64,000 nucleotides of DNA from contig NZ_CP063189.1 in NCBI RefSeq assembly GCF_028609805.1, forward strand, positions 1,426,001 through 1,490,000, read 5' to 3'. Shown one piece after another: positions 53,682 to 63,921 of this stretch (position 1 is its first letter; each line of letters opens with the position of its first letter). The position numbers and the translations under genes are program-made. The notes beneath the pieces were generated by a model that was given only the letters and a program-made list of their open reading frames with translations, did no database searches and was not told the origin of the DNA. The DNA is from Corynebacterium massiliense DSM 45435 (GTDB lineage Bacteria; Actinomycetota; Actinomycetes; Mycobacteriales; Mycobacteriaceae).

Positions 53682-53705
53682 CGGGGGTAACGACCACTAC
53701 CCCCG
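53682..53705. terminator. GC hairpin at the hslR stop codon (first of two)
   Basis: CGGGGGTA (53682-53689) pairs perfectly with TACCCCCG (53698-53705) over an 8-base loop. It overlaps the hslR stop at 53697 and shares the CGGGGGT/ACCCCCG core with the hairpin 70 bases further on. Confidence 0.35.
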
Positions 53706-54083
53706 CAGGCGCTTCCGGAACGCCTCTAATTGGCGACGATCCTTCTTAGTGGGGCGACCAGCACCCTTATCGCGCTGCGGCGGGAGGGGAACAAATTCTT
53801 TCGGCGGGGGTGGCGGCGCGTGGTCGGTATAACAGGTGCGCGCCACCGGGGCGCCCACGCGTTTGCGCACCGTCGCCAACACCTCGAGATCGTGCTCGTG
53901 GTGGTTCTTCCATACGCGCACGCGGTCACCAGGCACTACCTGCTCGGCAGGTTTGACGGATTTGCCGTTAATTTTGACGTGGCCCGCTTTCACGGCTTCT
54001 GCCGCCTGCGCGCGGGTTTTAAACATGCGCACCGCCCACACCCATGCATCGATGCGGACGGGGCGCCCATCAGGAGAGGTCAT
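53697..54083 (-). CDS. hslR: S4-domain RNA-binding protein (HslR/Hsp15 family)
   Basis: The 128-residue protein starts MTSPDGRPVRIDAWVWAVRM. An S4 RNA-binding domain spans residues about 8-60 (FKTRAQAAEAVKAGHVKING), and a Pro-rich and then basic tail ends in RRQLEAFRKRLRG. E. coli Hsp15 binds stalled 50S subunits carrying peptidyl-tRNA and helps recycle them; the same role is inferred here. It is the last gene of a minus-strand run that includes the MetE-like gene, the YigZ gene and a small membrane protein gene. Confidence 0.9.
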   Translation of the reverse strand: MTSPDGRPVRIDAWVWAVRMFKTRAQAAEAVKAGHVKINGKSVKPAEQVVPGDRVRVWKNHHEHDLEVLATVRKRVGAPVARTCYTDHAPPPPPKEFVPLPPQRDKGAGRPTKKDRRQLEAFRKRLRG

Positions 54084-54103
54084 AAACGGTCGAATCTAGA
54101 AAG

Positions 54104-54346
54104 TTACCTGTCGGTGTACTTCTCGTTGACGATGCGGTTGACCTTGGACCAGTTGTAGACGCCGCCCACGACCGCGACCACGAGGCCCAAGCTCAACCAG
54201 AACCACGAGCTACCGGACATAACGAATGCGAGGAGCAAGCCGCCGGCAATTCCCCCACCCACGGTGACCACACCGTTGCGGGTGTACCGCCGGACGTCCT
54301 GCTTCTTCTTTTCAATCGGATTATTGGGGCGCCGCTGCATAGTCAT
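54104..54346 (-). CDS. Small membrane protein of unknown function
   Basis: The 80-residue protein has a basic N-terminus (NPIEKKKQDVRRYTRNG), two adjoining hydrophobic segments (about 26-44 and 48-66) and a charged end. I do not recognise a family. It lies 20 bases before hslR and 35 bases after the YigZ gene, all on the minus strand, so co-transcription is likely. An ATG two codons downstream is an alternative start. Confidence 0.75.
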   Translation of the reverse strand: MTMQRRPNNPIEKKKQDVRRYTRNGVVTVGGGIAGGLLLAFVMSGSSWFWLSLGLVVAVVGGVYNWSKVNRIVNEKYTDR

Positions 54347-54381
54347 GGCGCCCAGCCTACTACGGCGCTTTTGCTCCCCGA

Positions 54382-55020
54382 TTAGGTCTCGACCCAGTCC
54401 TCACCCACCCGCTTTGGGTGGATCTCGCCCTGGGTGAGCCCGGCCAGTAACTCAGCGAGTTCCTCCCCGCCACCCGGCCAAGTAGCGAGCACGATCTCCA
54501 CGTCGGCCGCGTACCGGACGTCGCGCACATCCGCTTTGCGGGCGCGCAGATCCGCCTCAAGCCAGCCGGCAGCGGCGTGTCCGACGTGAACGGAATACAG
54601 TTCCTTCAAACTCCGCGTGACGCGCGGGACGTCGGCCATCGCGGCGCTGACCGCGCCACCGTATGCGTGGACCAGTCCCCCGGCGCCGAGTTTCACCCCG
54701 CCGAAGTAACGCACGACCACCGCGCAGATATTGCGCATGCCGGAGCCTTTGACCACGTCCAGCATTGGCTTTCCCGCCGTGCCCGACGGCTCCCCATCGT
54801 CCGAGGAACGCTCGACCGGCTGCGCGCCTGGGACATGGAGAACATAGGCCGAGCAGTGATGCCGGGCATCGGGGAACCGGTGGCGTGCCTCCGCGATGAA
54901 CTCGCGGGCCTCTGCCTCCGATTCCACGCGGCCCACCAGGGCGATGAACCGGGAGCGCTTGATCTCATCTTCGTGCTCGGTCACTACCCCGGCGCGCGGG
55001 AGCTGAAAAGACGTCTCCAT
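54382..55020 (-). CDS. YigZ / IMPACT-family protein (UPF0029)
   Basis: The 212-residue protein from the ATG at 55020 begins METSFQLPRAGVVTEHEDEI. It has the family signature GSGMRNICAVVVRYFGGVKL and DDGEPSGTAGKPML, with a small C-terminal ferredoxin-like domain. The family is related to eukaryotic IMPACT, a translation-control protein; the bacterial role is not established. The long in-frame extension upstream lies inside the MetE-like gene and is rejected. It starts eight bases after that gene. Confidence 0.93.
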   Translation of the reverse strand: METSFQLPRAGVVTEHEDEIKRSRFIALVGRVESEAEAREFIAEARHRFPDARHHCSAYVLHVPGAQPVERSSDDGEPSGTAGKPMLDVVKGSGMRNICAVVVRYFGGVKLGAGGLVHAYGGAVSAAMADVPRVTRSLKELYSVHVGHAAAGWLEADLRARKADVRDVRYAADVEIVLATWPGGGEELAELLAGLTQGEIHPKRVGEDWVET

Positions 55021-55028
55021 GTCCCCTA

Positions 55029-56234
55029 TTATCCGTTGAGCTCGCGCGCGGCGATCTCCGCCCCCTCCACCAAGGATTCGAGCTTGGCCCACGCCAGCTG
55101 TTCGTGCAGACGGCCGCCCAACCCGCAGTCGGAAGAGGCGACAACACGCTCGGGGCCGACGAGTTCGGCGAATTTCACGATCCGGTCGGCCACCAGGCGC
55201 GGGTGCTCGATCGCGTTCGTGGAGTGCGAGACCACGCCGGGATAGATGACCGCATTGTCCGGCAGCTGGTGGTCCTGCCAGACGCGCCACTCGTGCGCGT
55301 GGCGCGGCGAGGACGCCTCGAAGGAAAAGCCTCCCACCTTGGCGCGCAGGATCTCATCGATAATGTCCGCGAAGGGCACGTCGGTCACGTGCGGGCCGTG
55401 CCAGGACCCCCAGCAGATATGCAGCCGGGTCTTCTCGCGCGGCAGACCGGAAATGGCGTCGTTGAGGACATCGATACGCTCGCGAATGAACTTCTGGAAG
55501 TCCTCCACGGACGGCTCCGGGTTGATCTGATCCCACGCCTCGGCAAGGTCCGGGGCATCGAACTGGACGGTAAAGCCGGCATCGACAATCGCCCGGTATT
55601 CGTGGCTTAACGCCTCGCCACAGGCGGCGATGACCTCATGGTCAGAGTCGTAGTAGCGGTTGTCCAGGCGTGCAGCGGCGCCGGGCGAGAGCGCGGCGAT
55701 GAACGCGTCGCTCGCCCCGGCCTTGTCCGCGGCGCGGCGCAACAGGCGGGCGTCGGTGTCCACCTGATCCTGGCCAATGTAGGTAATCGGGCCGGTGAAT
55801 TCCGGGTTTGCCACTTTGGCCCGGCCGGTAAGAATCCCGGAGTCCGGATCCTCGTACGCGGCACTAAACAGCGCACGGTCGCGGCGGTCCGGGAAGGACG
55901 TCAGGCGCGGGTTGCCCGGTTCCGAGCGGACGACCTTTTGGGCCTCCCAGCGGTCCGTGTCTGTGAAGGTCAGCCCGCCGAGGCGCGAAAAGGAATAGTT
56001 CCACCAGGCGCCGTAATCAATGGCCCCGGAGGTGATGTGGCCGTATTCGCCGTCATTGACGATGTCCAGCCCCACCTCAACCTGGCGCTTGACCACCTCA
56101 TCGACGGCGTGTTCCAGAATCTCGTGAAACTCCGCATCTGCGATGTCGCCGCTCGCGCGGCGCTGGTTGGCCTCCAGCAGCTCCGGGCTGCGCGGAAGGG
56201 AGCCGACGTGGGTCGTGCGAATGGTCTGCGCCAT
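55029..56234 (-). CDS. Cobalamin-independent methionine synthase-like protein
   Basis: The 401-residue protein corresponds to the catalytic C-terminal barrel of MetE without its N-terminal half. It begins RTTHVGSLPRSPELLEANQR and keeps the zinc-site blocks LHICWGSWHGPHVTDVPF (His and Cys) and ASSDCGLGGRL (Cys). Such short MetE-like proteins transfer methyl groups to homocysteine or other thiols in archaea and several actinobacteria. The methyl donor is not evident. A full-length MetE elsewhere in the genome is possible. The YigZ gene follows after eight bases. Confidence 0.88.
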   Translation of the reverse strand: MAQTIRTTHVGSLPRSPELLEANQRRASGDIADAEFHEILEHAVDEVVKRQVEVGLDIVNDGEYGHITSGAIDYGAWWNYSFSRLGGLTFTDTDRWEAQKVVRSEPGNPRLTSFPDRRDRALFSAAYEDPDSGILTGRAKVANPEFTGPITYIGQDQVDTDARLLRRAADKAGASDAFIAALSPGAAARLDNRYYDSDHEVIAACGEALSHEYRAIVDAGFTVQFDAPDLAEAWDQINPEPSVEDFQKFIRERIDVLNDAISGLPREKTRLHICWGSWHGPHVTDVPFADIIDEILRAKVGGFSFEASSPRHAHEWRVWQDHQLPDNAVIYPGVVSHSTNAIEHPRLVADRIVKFAELVGPERVVASSDCGLGGRLHEQLAWAKLESLVEGAEIAARELNG

Positions 56235-56300
56235 GGTGGCCCAATCCTCTCAATAGACTGTGCTGTCTACCCTAGGAAACCATGGCGCCGCCAGTGCTGG

Positions 56301-59300
56301 CTACCCTAATATTCCCGGCCCCATCGAGGCCTTGAGATCGCCCATCAGATTGCTGTTGCGCTCGACGCGTAGGTGGTCGCCGAGGATGAGCTGGGTCTGG
56401 TTCTCCCCGTCTACCAGGGTCAGGTACACGCTCGAGTCGCCCGAGTTTTTCAGCAGCACGTCTTTCAGGCGCGCGATGTTGTTCATCGTGCACTGATCGG
56501 TGCGCATCGTCAGGCGCAGCGGCAGGCCCGCTCCCCCGCCTGGGCCCAGATCCGGCACGCGGATGTCGTTACAAAACAGTGAGCGGCGGTCGTCGCGGTA
56601 GCGCACCTGGGCCTTGGCCAGGATGATGTTGTCCTCCACGATCTGCGGCGCGACCAGGGAGTAGACCTTGTTGAACACCAAGATCTCCACCTGGGCGCCA
56701 TGGTGGTCTTCCACGGTAACGATGGCCCACGGCGAGCCATCCTTCTTGGAAAAGCGCCGGTCCACCGACGAGATAATGCCGCCGATGATGACGTCCTGGT
56801 TGTTGCGCACCTCGTCGGAGAGGATCTTCGGCAGCGGGGTGTCTGTCTGCGCATCGAGCGCGTCCTCGAAACCGTCGAGAGGGTGGCCAGAGACGTACAA
56901 GCCCAGCATTTCGCGCTCCAGGGCCAGCTCGTGCTTGCGCTCCCAGTGCTCGTCCGGGATGTCGATGGCGAACGCGTTTTTCGCCCCGCCGTCCGCATCG
57001 GCGCCATCCCCACCGCCCAAGCCGGCGAAGAGATCGAACTGCCCTTTGTCCGCGGCCTTCTTCGTCGTCTGCACAGCATCCACCGCATCCTCGTGGATGA
57101 GCATGAGCCCCTTGCGCGGGTGGCCCAGAGAATCGAAGGCGCCGGCCTTGATGAGAGATTCGGTCACGCGCTTCGAACACGCGGCGAGCTCAATCTTGTC
57201 CAAGTAGTCCGAGAAGGACCGATACTCGCCCTTTTCCTCGCGGGATTTAATGATGGACTCCACAACCTCGGATCCGACGTTGCGGATAGCACCCATGCCG
57301 AAGCGAATGTCGTCCTCGACAGCCTCGAAGTTCTCCGCCGACTGGTTGACGTCCGGGGGAAGCACGTTAATGCCCAGGTGCCGGCAGTCTGCCAGGTAGA
57401 TGGCGGACTTGTCCTTCTTATCGCCCACCGAGGTCAGAAGCGCCGCCATGTACTCCGGGGCGTAGTAGGCCTTGAGGTAGGCGGTCCAGAACGACACGAG
57501 ACCGTAGCCCGCCGCGTGCGACTTGTTGAACGCGTAGGAGGCGAACGGCTCGATAGTGCCCCACAGCGCGTCCACCGCTTCCTTGGAGTAGCCGTTGTCG
57601 AACATGCCGCCCGAGAACTTCTCGTACTGCTGAGCCAGCACTTCCGGCTTCTTTTTACCCATGGCCTTACGGAACTTATCTGCCTCGCCGGCCGTGTAGT
57701 TAGCCACCTTCTGCGAGATACGCATGATCTGCTCCTGGTACACAATGAGACCGTAGGTCTCCGCCAGGATGTCCTTGAGCGGCTCGTCCAACTCGGGGTG
57801 GATCGGCGTGATGGGCTTGCGGCCGTTCTTGCGGTCCGCGTACTCCCAGTGCGCGTTCACGCCCATCGGGCCCGGGCGGTAGAGCGCCAGCGACGCGACA
57901 ATATCTTTGAACTCGGTCGGCTTCATGCGCTTGAGCAGCTCCTGCATGCCACCGGAGTCCAGCTGGAACACGCCCAGGGTGTCGCCGCGCGAGAGCAGCT
58001 CGTAGACCTTAGACACCTCCGGGGCATCGGCGTGGAGCTCTTCCAGCTTGACCTCTTCCCCACGGTTTTTGCGCACGTTATCCAACGCATCGCCGATAAC
58101 GGTGAGGTTGCGCAGGCCCAGAAAGTCCATCTTCAGCAGACCGATGGCCTCGCAGGCCGGGTAGTCCCAGCCGGTGATGATCGCGCCGTCGGCGTTGCGC
58201 TTCCACATCGGGATGTGATCGAGCAGGCGCACCGACGCCATAATCACCGCACAGGCGTGCACGCCGGCCTGGCGGATAACGCCCTCCAGGCCGCGGGCGG
58301 TGTCGTAGATCTTCTTGACGTCCGGATCGGTTTCCACCATCGTGCGGACCTCGGCAGCCTCCGAGTAGCGCTCGTGATCCGGGTCCGTGATGCCCTTGAG
58401 CGGAATATCCTTCGCCATGATCGGCGCCGGCAGCGCGCCGTTGATGCGGTCGGCCATCTGGAAGCCCGGCTGCCCGAAGTGCACCTTCGCCGAGTCCTTA
58501 ATCGCCTGCTTGGTCTTCACCGTGCCGAAGGTGATGACCTGCGCAATCTTGTCCTCGCCCCAGCGTTCGGCGGCGTAGGTGATCATCTCGCCACGGCGGC
58601 GATCGTCGAAGTCGATATCGATATCAGGCGCGGACGGGCGCTCCGGGTTCAAGAAACGCTCGAAAATGAGGTCGTGCTCAATCGGATCAATGTTGGTAAT
58701 GGTCAGCGCGTACGCCACCAACGCACCGGCTGCGGAACCACGGCCGGGGCCGACCCAGATACCCACCGAGCGCGCGTACTTAATCAGCTCCGCGACGATG
58801 AGGAAGTAGGACGGGTAGCCCTTCATGTCGATGACGCTGATTTCGTATTCAGCGCGGTCAATGTACTCCTGCGGGACCTCCTTGCCCGGAAAACGATCCT
58901 CCAGGCCGCGCATGACCTCCTTGGTCAGCCACGACGTCGGGGTTTCACCCTCCGGGACGTCCGCGATAGGCATGCGGTCGTGCGGGTGCTCCTCCCACAC
59001 CTCGTCGTAGTCGCCCACGCGCTCCGCGATCCACAGGGTGTTGTCGCACCCGTCCGGGACCATGTCATCCCACAGCTCGCGCATCTGCTTCGCGGACTTG
59101 ATGTAGTAGCCCGTGCCGCCGAACTTGAACCGGTCCGGATCCATGAAGGTCTTGCCGGTCTGCACACACAGCATCGCCTCGTGGCTCGACGCCTGCGATT
59201 CGAGAACGTAGTGGCAGTCGTTGGTCACCAGCGGCGGGAGGTCCAGCTTGCGGCCGATCTCCAACAGGCCGTCGCGCGTGCGCTTTTCGATGTCCAGCCC

Positions 59301-59885
59301 ATGGTCCATCAGCTCGAGGAAGTAATTATCCTTGCCATAGATGTCCTGCCACATCGCGGCGGCTTCGAGTGCCTCCTCGAACTGGCCCAGCCGCAGGCGG
59401 GTCTGGACGTCGCCCGACGGGCAGCCGGTCGTGGCGATAATCCCGTCGGCGTGTTCCGCGATGAGCTCGGCGTCCATGCGGGGCCACTTACCCAATTGCC
59501 CCTCATAGGAGGCCAGCGAGGACAGTTTGAACAGGTTGCGCAGGCCCGTGACGTTCTCCGCGATCATCGTCTGGTGGAGGTAGGCACCGGACGCGGAGAC
59601 ATCGTCACGCTTTTGATCCGGAGTTCCCCACCGCACGCGCTTCTTGTTGAAGCGCGATCCAGGCGCCATGTACGCCTCGATGCCGATGATCGGCTTGATG
59701 CCGGTGGCTTTCATCTTGCGGAAAAAGGCGTCGGAGCCAAACATGTTGCCGTGGTCGGTCATGCCCACCGCTGGCATCTCTTGGCGGGCGACCTCCTCCG
59801 CGAGCAGATCCACCTTGGCCATTCCATCCAACATGGAATATTCGGTGTGGTTATGCAGATGCACGAAGGAGGAGTTTTTCGCCAT
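56301..59885 (-). CDS. dnaE1: DNA polymerase III subunit alpha
   Basis: This is the replicative DNA polymerase catalytic subunit. The 1194-residue protein starts [20 protein letters not shown], the PHP domain metal motif. It has the polymerase aspartates in [11 protein letters not shown] (420-430), [16 protein letters not shown] in the palm, and later the helix-hairpin-helix and OB domains ([16 protein letters not shown] near residue 1090). The length fits DnaE1 of actinobacteria. It appears to have its own promoter; the 42-base gap to the upstream gene and 66-base gap downstream hold nothing notable. Confidence 0.97.
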   Translation of the reverse strand: MAKNSSFVHLHNHTEYSMLDGMAKVDLLAEEVARQEMPAVGMTDHGNMFGSDAFFRKMKATGIKPIIGIEAYMAPGSRFNKKRVRWGTPDQKRDDVSASGAYLHQTMIAENVTGLRNLFKLSSLASYEGQLGKWPRMDAELIAEHADGIIATTGCPSGDVQTRLRLGQFEEALEAAAMWQDIYGKDNYFLELMDHGLDIEKRTRDGLLEIGRKLDLPPLVTNDCHYVLESQASSHEAMLCVQTGKTFMDPDRFKFGGTGYYIKSAKQMRELWDDMVPDGCDNTLWIAERVGDYDEVWEEHPHDRMPIADVPEGETPTSWLTKEVMRGLEDRFPGKEVPQEYIDRAEYEISVIDMKGYPSYFLIVAELIKYARSVGIWVGPGRGSAAGALVAYALTITNIDPIEHDLIFERFLNPERPSAPDIDIDFDDRRRGEMITYAAERWGEDKIAQVITFGTVKTKQAIKDSAKVHFGQPGFQMADRINGALPAPIMAKDIPLKGITDPDHERYSEAAEVRTMVETDPDVKKIYDTARGLEGVIRQAGVHACAVIMASVRLLDHIPMWKRNADGAIITGWDYPACEAIGLLKMDFLGLRNLTVIGDALDNVRKNRGEEVKLEELHADAPEVSKVYELLSRGDTLGVFQLDSGGMQELLKRMKPTEFKDIVASLALYRPGPMGVNAHWEYADRKNGRKPITPIHPELDEPLKDILAETYGLIVYQEQIMRISQKVANYTAGEADKFRKAMGKKKPEVLAQQYEKFSGGMFDNGYSKEAVDALWGTIEPFASYAFNKSHAAGYGLVSFWTAYLKAYYAPEYMAALLTSVGDKKDKSAIYLADCRHLGINVLPPDVNQSAENFEAVEDDIRFGMGAIRNVGSEVVESIIKSREEKGEYRSFSDYLDKIELAACSKRVTESLIKAGAFDSLGHPRKGLMLIHEDAVDAVQTTKKAADKGQFDLFAGLGGGDGADADGGAKNAFAIDIPDEHWERKHELALEREMLGLYVSGHPLDGFEDALDAQTDTPLPKILSDEVRNNQDVIIGGIISSVDRRFSKKDGSPWAIVTVEDHHGAQVEILVFNKVYSLVAPQIVEDNIILAKAQVRYRDDRRSLFCNDIRVPDLGPGGGAGLPLRLTMRTDQCTMNNIARLKDVLLKNSGDSSVYLTLVDGENQTQLILGDHLRVERNSNLMGDLKASMGPGILG

Positions 59886-59927
59886 GCGCGTGATTATAGC
59901 GGGCGGGTCAAGACGGCCTAATGCTTC

Positions 59928-60587
59928 TTAAAAGCGGCGGTGAGCAGCATTTTTATCTGCCAGGGTCGGCGAGTTCTCACCGCTTGGCGCATAGGCGCTA
60001 CTTGCCGGCGGTGGACGCAGGGCAATGTTACCCCACACCGCCCCTTCTGGTGCGGCTTCGACGGCAATGACGCGATCGCGTGCCGCTAGTGCCTGTAGTA
60101 CTTCCAGGCGATCCCACACGGTCACCGCTGCAATCCGGGGCTCCGGTTTTTCCAGCACGCCGGGAATGGGCTCGCCGAACTCGCGGCTGGCGGTGTCCAG
60201 GCCACGCTGGAAGACAGCCGCGCGGCCGCCGTGATCCCTGTCTGCCGCGGTGGGCTCGGAGACGGCAATGGCGCGCGCGGACACCGGAATCACCGCATTG
60301 ACGCGCCGCGGCGACGGTCGGACCGAGTCGACCACCTGCGCAGCGTCCGCGGCAGACAGGGGCTCGCGGAAACTCACCATGGCAAAGCGCGGCATCTCGT
60401 CGTCTCCACCCTCCAGCGTGGCGGCTGCCCGCTCCCGGTACGCCGCCAAGTCTTCGTCGCGCTCGGGGCCCAGTTGGTCGCCCTGCACCGGCTGTGCGGC
60501 CTGCGGCCCGAACTCCCCGGCCGCCCACACCACCGCGCACAGCACCACCACGACTACGCCAAGAAAGGCGAAGGTGCGCCGTGTCAT
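59928..60587 (-). CDS. Membrane-anchored protein of unknown function
   Basis: The 219-residue protein has one N-terminal hydrophobic segment (about residues 6-24, [19 protein letters not shown]), acting as an uncleaved anchor or signal peptide. The following domain, with [20 protein letters not shown] and [17 protein letters not shown], is expected outside the membrane. Its end is Pro/Ser/Ala-rich. I do not recognise a family beyond its occurrence next to rluD in corynebacteria. The start overlaps the rluD stop by four bases (ATGA), indicating coupling. Confidence 0.8.
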   Translation of the reverse strand: MTRRTFAFLGVVVVVLCAVVWAAGEFGPQAAQPVQGDQLGPERDEDLAAYRERAAATLEGGDDEMPRFAMVSFREPLSAADAAQVVDSVRPSPRRVNAVIPVSARAIAVSEPTAADRDHGGRAAVFQRGLDTASREFGEPIPGVLEKPEPRIAAVTVWDRLEVLQALAARDRVIAVEAAPEGAVWGNIALRPPPASSAYAPSGENSPTLADKNAAHRRF

Positions 60588-61510
60588 CGCAACTTACCCA
60601 GGGCGCTTTTTAAGTCCTCCGGGTATGGCGCGGTGATCTCCGTCCAGCGTCCGTCGGCCGGGTGGTGGAAGCCGAGGGAAACCGCGTGCAACCACTGGCG
60701 GTTAAGCCCCAGCCGCTTCGCCAGCTCTGGGTCGGACCCGTACATTGGATCGCCGCAGCACGGGTGCCCAGTTGCGGCCATGTGCACGCGAATCTGGTGG
60801 GTGCGCCCGGTCTCCAAGTGGACCTTGACCAAGCTGGCCTCGCGGAAGGCCTCCATGAGCTCGTAGTGGGTGACGGCGCGCTTGCCCGTATCGGTCACGG
60901 CAAACTTCCATCCCGACGTGGGGTGGCGGCCAATGTTCGAGTCAATAGTCCCCGAGGTCGGATCGGGAAGGCCCTGCACTAGGGCGTGGTAAGTCTTTTC
61001 TACCGTGCGATCGCGAAAGGCCTGTTTGAGCACCGAATACCCGCGCTCGCTGGCGGCGACGACCATGACGCCGGACGTACCCACGTCGAGGCGCTGGACA
61101 ATCCCCTTGCGCTCCGGCGGTCCGGAGGTAGAGATCCGGAAACCCGCGGCGGCCAGCCCACCCACCACGGTGGGCCCCTCCCAGCCGATGGTCGGGTGCG
61201 CGGCCACCCCGACCGGCTTGTGCACCGCGATGACGTCATCGTCGAAGTAGAGAACGTCCATCCCTTCGACGAGTTCTTCCTTGGGCACCAGCGGCTTCGG
61301 CGGCTCGGGCAGAGTCACATCCAGCCAGCTGCCGGCGACGAGACGGTCCGACTTGCCCACGGCGGTGCCTTCCACGACCACATCGCCGGCCGCACAGAGC
61401 TCGGCGGCCACAGACCGGGAAAGGCCCAGCAGCTTAGCCAGCGCCGCGTCGGCCCGCATCCCCTCCAGCCCTTCCGGGACGGGGAGATTCCTCTGCTCAC
61501 GCTGCGTCAT
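60584..61510 (-). CDS. rluD: 23S rRNA pseudouridine synthase, RluA/RluD family
   Basis: The ATG at 61510 gives a 308-residue protein ([20 protein letters not shown]). It has an N-terminal S4 domain (about 10-70) and the catalytic motif [20 protein letters not shown], whose Asp is the nucleophile. [20 protein letters not shown] is a further family block. RluD converts uridines in helix 69 of 23S rRNA to pseudouridine. The start lies inside the last codons of lspA. The open frame upstream to 61654 overlaps lspA and is not family-like. Confidence 0.94.
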   Translation of the reverse strand: MTQREQRNLPVPEGLEGMRADAALAKLLGLSRSVAAELCAAGDVVVEGTAVGKSDRLVAGSWLDVTLPEPPKPLVPKEELVEGMDVLYFDDDVIAVHKPVGVAAHPTIGWEGPTVVGGLAAAGFRISTSGPPERKGIVQRLDVGTSGVMVVAASERGYSVLKQAFRDRTVEKTYHALVQGLPDPTSGTIDSNIGRHPTSGWKFAVTDTGKRAVTHYELMEAFREASLVKVHLETGRTHQIRVHMAATGHPCCGDPMYGSDPELAKRLGLNRQWLHAVSLGFHHPADGRWTEITAPYPEDLKSALGKLR

Positions 61511-62003
61511 TACTCTGCCTCCCTCCATCGAATAGAAGCGCTGCGACAAAGACACCAACACCGACGGTAATGGCGGCATCGGCAAGGTTAAAGACGGCGA
61601 AGTTGCCCACCGAGATGAAGTCCACGACGTGCCCGAACCAAAATCCCGGCTCACGGGTGATGCGGTCGATGAAGTTTCCTAACGCACCGCCGGCGATGAG
61701 AGCGAGCCCAACAGCCTGCCAGCGCGATGAGATGCGCGGGGCGGCAATCGCCACCGCGACGATGTAGACCAGCTGGATAGTAGTAAACAACCAGGTAAAG
61801 GCTTCTCCACCCATGGAAAAGGCCGCGCCGGGGTTGAACAGGAGGACGAAGCGGAACCAGTCACCAATGACCGGTTGCGGAACACCCTCCGTCAGCCAGT
61901 TGAGCATCACGTGCTTGACTGCCTGATCGGCGGCCGCCACGGCGAGGGCAATGCCCGCCATGAGCCCTATCCATCTACCCCTTTTCTGTGCCACCCGAAC
62001 CAT
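61497..62003 (-). CDS. lspA: Lipoprotein signal peptidase LspA
   Basis: LspA removes signal peptides from diacylglyceryl prolipoproteins. The protein of about 168 residues has four membrane helices and both catalytic aspartates in [12 protein letters not shown] and [15 protein letters not shown]. The assigned start is the ATG at 62003. That ATG overlaps a TATAAT hexamer on the same strand, and a GTG three codons later (61994) would be at the right distance for a leaderless mRNA, so the true start may be there. The 3' end overlaps rluD by 14 bases. Confidence 0.94.
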   Translation of the reverse strand: MVRVAQKRGRWIGLMAGIALAVAAADQAVKHVMLNWLTEGVPQPVIGDWFRFVLLFNPGAAFSMGGEAFTWLFTTIQLVYIVAVAIAAPRISSRWQAVGLALIAGGALGNFIDRITREPGFWFGHVVDFISVGNFAVFNLADAAITVGVGVFVAALLFDGGRQSNDAA

Positions 62004-62007
62004 TATA
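62002..62007 (-). promoter_or_regulatory. Consensus -10 box for lspA
   Basis: The minus strand reads TATAAT exactly. Transcription from it would begin near 61994, where a GTG lies in the lspA frame. No good -35 is seen at the normal distance. The palindromic TTATATAA here could also serve the divergent lipoprotein gene, 53 bases away. Confidence 0.4.
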
Positions 62008-62056
62008 TAAGGCACACCCTGCAATCCCCCGCGGCGTGTCCGGTAATTTGGGCTGC

Positions 62057-63031
62057 GTGTTTCGTGCCAAAACTCTCGCTGTCATTACCGCTTGCACCCT
62101 CGGTCTTACGGCCGTCACCGCGTGCGAAGACTCCGCTCCCGATACACCTGTGGACCAGCCGGTGGGAGTCAAGGTCGATCCGCCCCGCGTGGAGCTCAAA
62201 GACGCCGGCCACGGGGAAAAGAAGGTGCTCGCCTTTACCGATATCGGGCAAAAGCAGGACGTCACCGCAACGGTGAAGGAAGGTTTTAGCCAGGATGTCA
62301 TGCGCGACGATGCGGTAGGCGGTTTCACCCCGCACGACATCGACACGCGCACCACCACCCTGCCGCTGTCCGGCAGCACGGACGAGGCCACCGACGACGC
62401 GGACCAAAAGCCGGCGACCCGCAATGTGTTTTTCACCGCCTCGCACCCCACCGCGGAGGGGGACGATGCGGCGGATCTGTCCAGCGCCGACGGTTTTCAG
62501 CTGGGGTGGCGCGGCGCCGACGATGGTTCAATCAGCTCGCTGCGCCTCGCCGCGCCCACCGATGCCGACGACGGCGCCCGCGCCGCCGCGGAGCGCGCCC
62601 TGACCAAGCTCACGTCCATGCCGGTGGTCTTCCCCGAAGAAGAGATCGGCAAGGGCGCAACGTGGACCGTGGAAACCCGGGTCGCCGGAGAGGCCACCAT
62701 GCTGCAGACGACCACCTACACACTGCAGGACGTAGGAGACGACGACACGGTCACCCTTGGCGTGGATGTCAGCCAGCGCCCGAGCCTGGGCGCGCTGTCC
62801 TTCGGCGCGGAGGCGCAAGGGACAGACCTGGAAGGAAAAGAGCTCGCAGTGAAAAACACCACGAGCTCTTCGAAGGGTACGCTCACGGTCGACCTACACC
62901 AGCCCCTCCCCACCAAGGGCTCGGTCGACGTGGACACGCAGGTCGTCTACGGAACCGACGACTCCCCGCTGCGTGTCGTGCAGTCATCCGTCACGGGGGT
63001 TGAATTCGCCCCGCGGCAGGAGACGAAGTAG
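62057..63031 (+). CDS. Predicted lipoprotein of unknown function
   Basis: A GTG at 62057 begins a 324-residue protein with a signal peptide (FRAKTLAVITACTLGLTAV) and the lipobox AVTACED, so Cys23 is probably lipidated. The mature part is acidic and beta-rich, without membrane segments; GFSQDVMRDDAVGGFTPHDI and FPEEEIGKGATWTVETRV are typical stretches. Its surface role is unknown. It is divergent from lspA, which would process it. The longer frame upstream from 61988 overlaps lspA and lacks the basic signal-peptide start. Confidence 0.85.
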   Translation: MFRAKTLAVITACTLGLTAVTACEDSAPDTPVDQPVGVKVDPPRVELKDAGHGEKKVLAFTDIGQKQDVTATVKEGFSQDVMRDDAVGGFTPHDIDTRTTTLPLSGSTDEATDDADQKPATRNVFFTASHPTAEGDDAADLSSADGFQLGWRGADDGSISSLRLAAPTDADDGARAAAERALTKLTSMPVVFPEEEIGKGATWTVETRVAGEATMLQTTTYTLQDVGDDDTVTLGVDVSQRPSLGALSFGAEAQGTDLEGKELAVKNTTSSSKGTLTVDLHQPLPTKGSVDVDTQVVYGTDDSPLRVVQSSVTGVEFAPRQETK

Positions 63032-63054
63032 CGGTTGTCACCGGTTACGGCTAG

Positions 63055-63756
63055 CTACTGGCCTTCCGGTGCAGGAGCGCCTTCCGGAGCTCCCTCCGGA
63101 GCGGGCGCCGGGGGCTGCTCACCTTCCGGTGCAGGAGCACCCTCTGGAGCCGGGGCACCCTCCGGGGCCGGAGCCGGGGCAGGTGCTTCCTCGCCTTGCG
63201 GCGCCTTTTCCACGTTGTTCTGGTCGCCGCCTTCGGCCTGATCCTTACACATAGCCGGGACCTGATCCGGGGCCACGGTATTGGTGATCAGGGTGCATGC
63301 CCACGACTGGGACAGCTTCCACACGCCGTCCTCGTGGACGAAGATCACGTTGTCGGCGTTCTGATCCGGCTGTTCCGGGGTGGAAAAGCGCACCGCGGCC
63401 ATGACCGAGTTCGGCTCGACGCCCGGAAGCACCGGGTCAACGACCTCGAATTCCGCCCCGGACTCCACCTTCGACTGCGTCATCGTGTCAAAAAGCTCCG
63501 GTGCAGACTCGCCGCCCTGGACAGTCTTCACCTTCTCTTCGGTGGGCACATTCGGGTCGCTGGCCTTGGTCAGGACCTCGTTGAGCTCAGCCGCGGTCGG
63601 CTGCTCCGGGGTCGCCTCCGACGTCTTGGTCGACTCCTTCTTCTCCTCCGACTTCGGCGCGGAATCGTCACCGTCAGACGAGCAGGCTGCCAGCGCGGCA
63701 GCGGCGGACAGGGCCATGATGCCCGCACCACACTTGCGGGCGAAAGAGGTGTGCAT
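63055..63756 (-). CDS. Predicted lipoprotein with MTB12-like domain and Pro/Glu/Gly repeat tail
   Basis: The ATG at 63756, preceded by AAAGGAG, begins a 233-residue protein with lipobox ALAACSS. A Lys/Glu/Ser-rich linker leads to a domain of about 110 residues (TAAELNEVLTKASDPNVP to VWKLSQSWACTL) that resembles the low-molecular-weight antigen MTB12 of mycobacteria. The last 40 residues are APAPEG-type repeats, probably an extended stalk in the cell wall. Its function is unknown. It is convergent with the neighbouring lipoprotein gene. Confidence 0.88.
   Translation of the reverse strand: MHTSFARKCGAGIMALSAAAALAACSSDGDDSAPKSEEKKESTKTSEATPEQPTAAELNEVLTKASDPNVPTEEKVKTVQGGESAPELFDTMTQSKVESGAEFEVVDPVLPGVEPNSVMAAVRFSTPEQPDQNADNVIFVHEDGVWKLSQSWACTLITNTVAPDQVPAMCKDQAEGGDQNNVEKAPQGEEAPAPAPAPEGAPAPEGAPAPEGEQPPAPAPEGAPEGAPAPEGQ
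63058..63183 (-). repeat. Tandem repeat encoding APAPEG units
   Basis: Units of 12-18 bases, such as GCTCCTGCACCGGAAGGT on the minus strand, recur through the 3' end of the lipoprotein gene and encode APAPEG, GAPAPEG and GAPEG. Copy number may vary between strains. Confidence 0.8.
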
Positions 63757-63921
63757 GACGTGTCTCCTTTGGTCTTTTTGCAGGCACGCGTTCGCCGAAC
63801 TCGCGGTTGGGAACGCGCGTAGATACAGCCGATGGTACAACTCTTTCGCCACATCTTTCACATACGCAACGCCGTCACGGGATAGCAAGGACGCGATTTT
63901 CCCTGGCCTATCCTGTGATCC

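Larger units (their letters stand above)
53329..53696. other. Upstream region of the pfl operon
   Basis: This 368-base gap lies between the S4-domain gene and pflB, both on the minus strand, so it should hold the pfl promoter and the end of the hslR transcript. It contains the inverted repeat at 53506-53519, GGGATCCC at 53497-53504, and two GC hairpins near the hslR end. TACTAA on the minus strand (about 53478-53483) could be a -10 box. No small ORF is convincing. Confidence 0.5.

Noticed and set aside
56700..59921. Very long plus-strand open frame (1073 codons) opposite dnaE1
   Set aside because: It is an antisense frame of a high-GC gene; its product is Arg/His/Val-rich without family motifs, while the minus strand encodes an unmistakable DnaE1.
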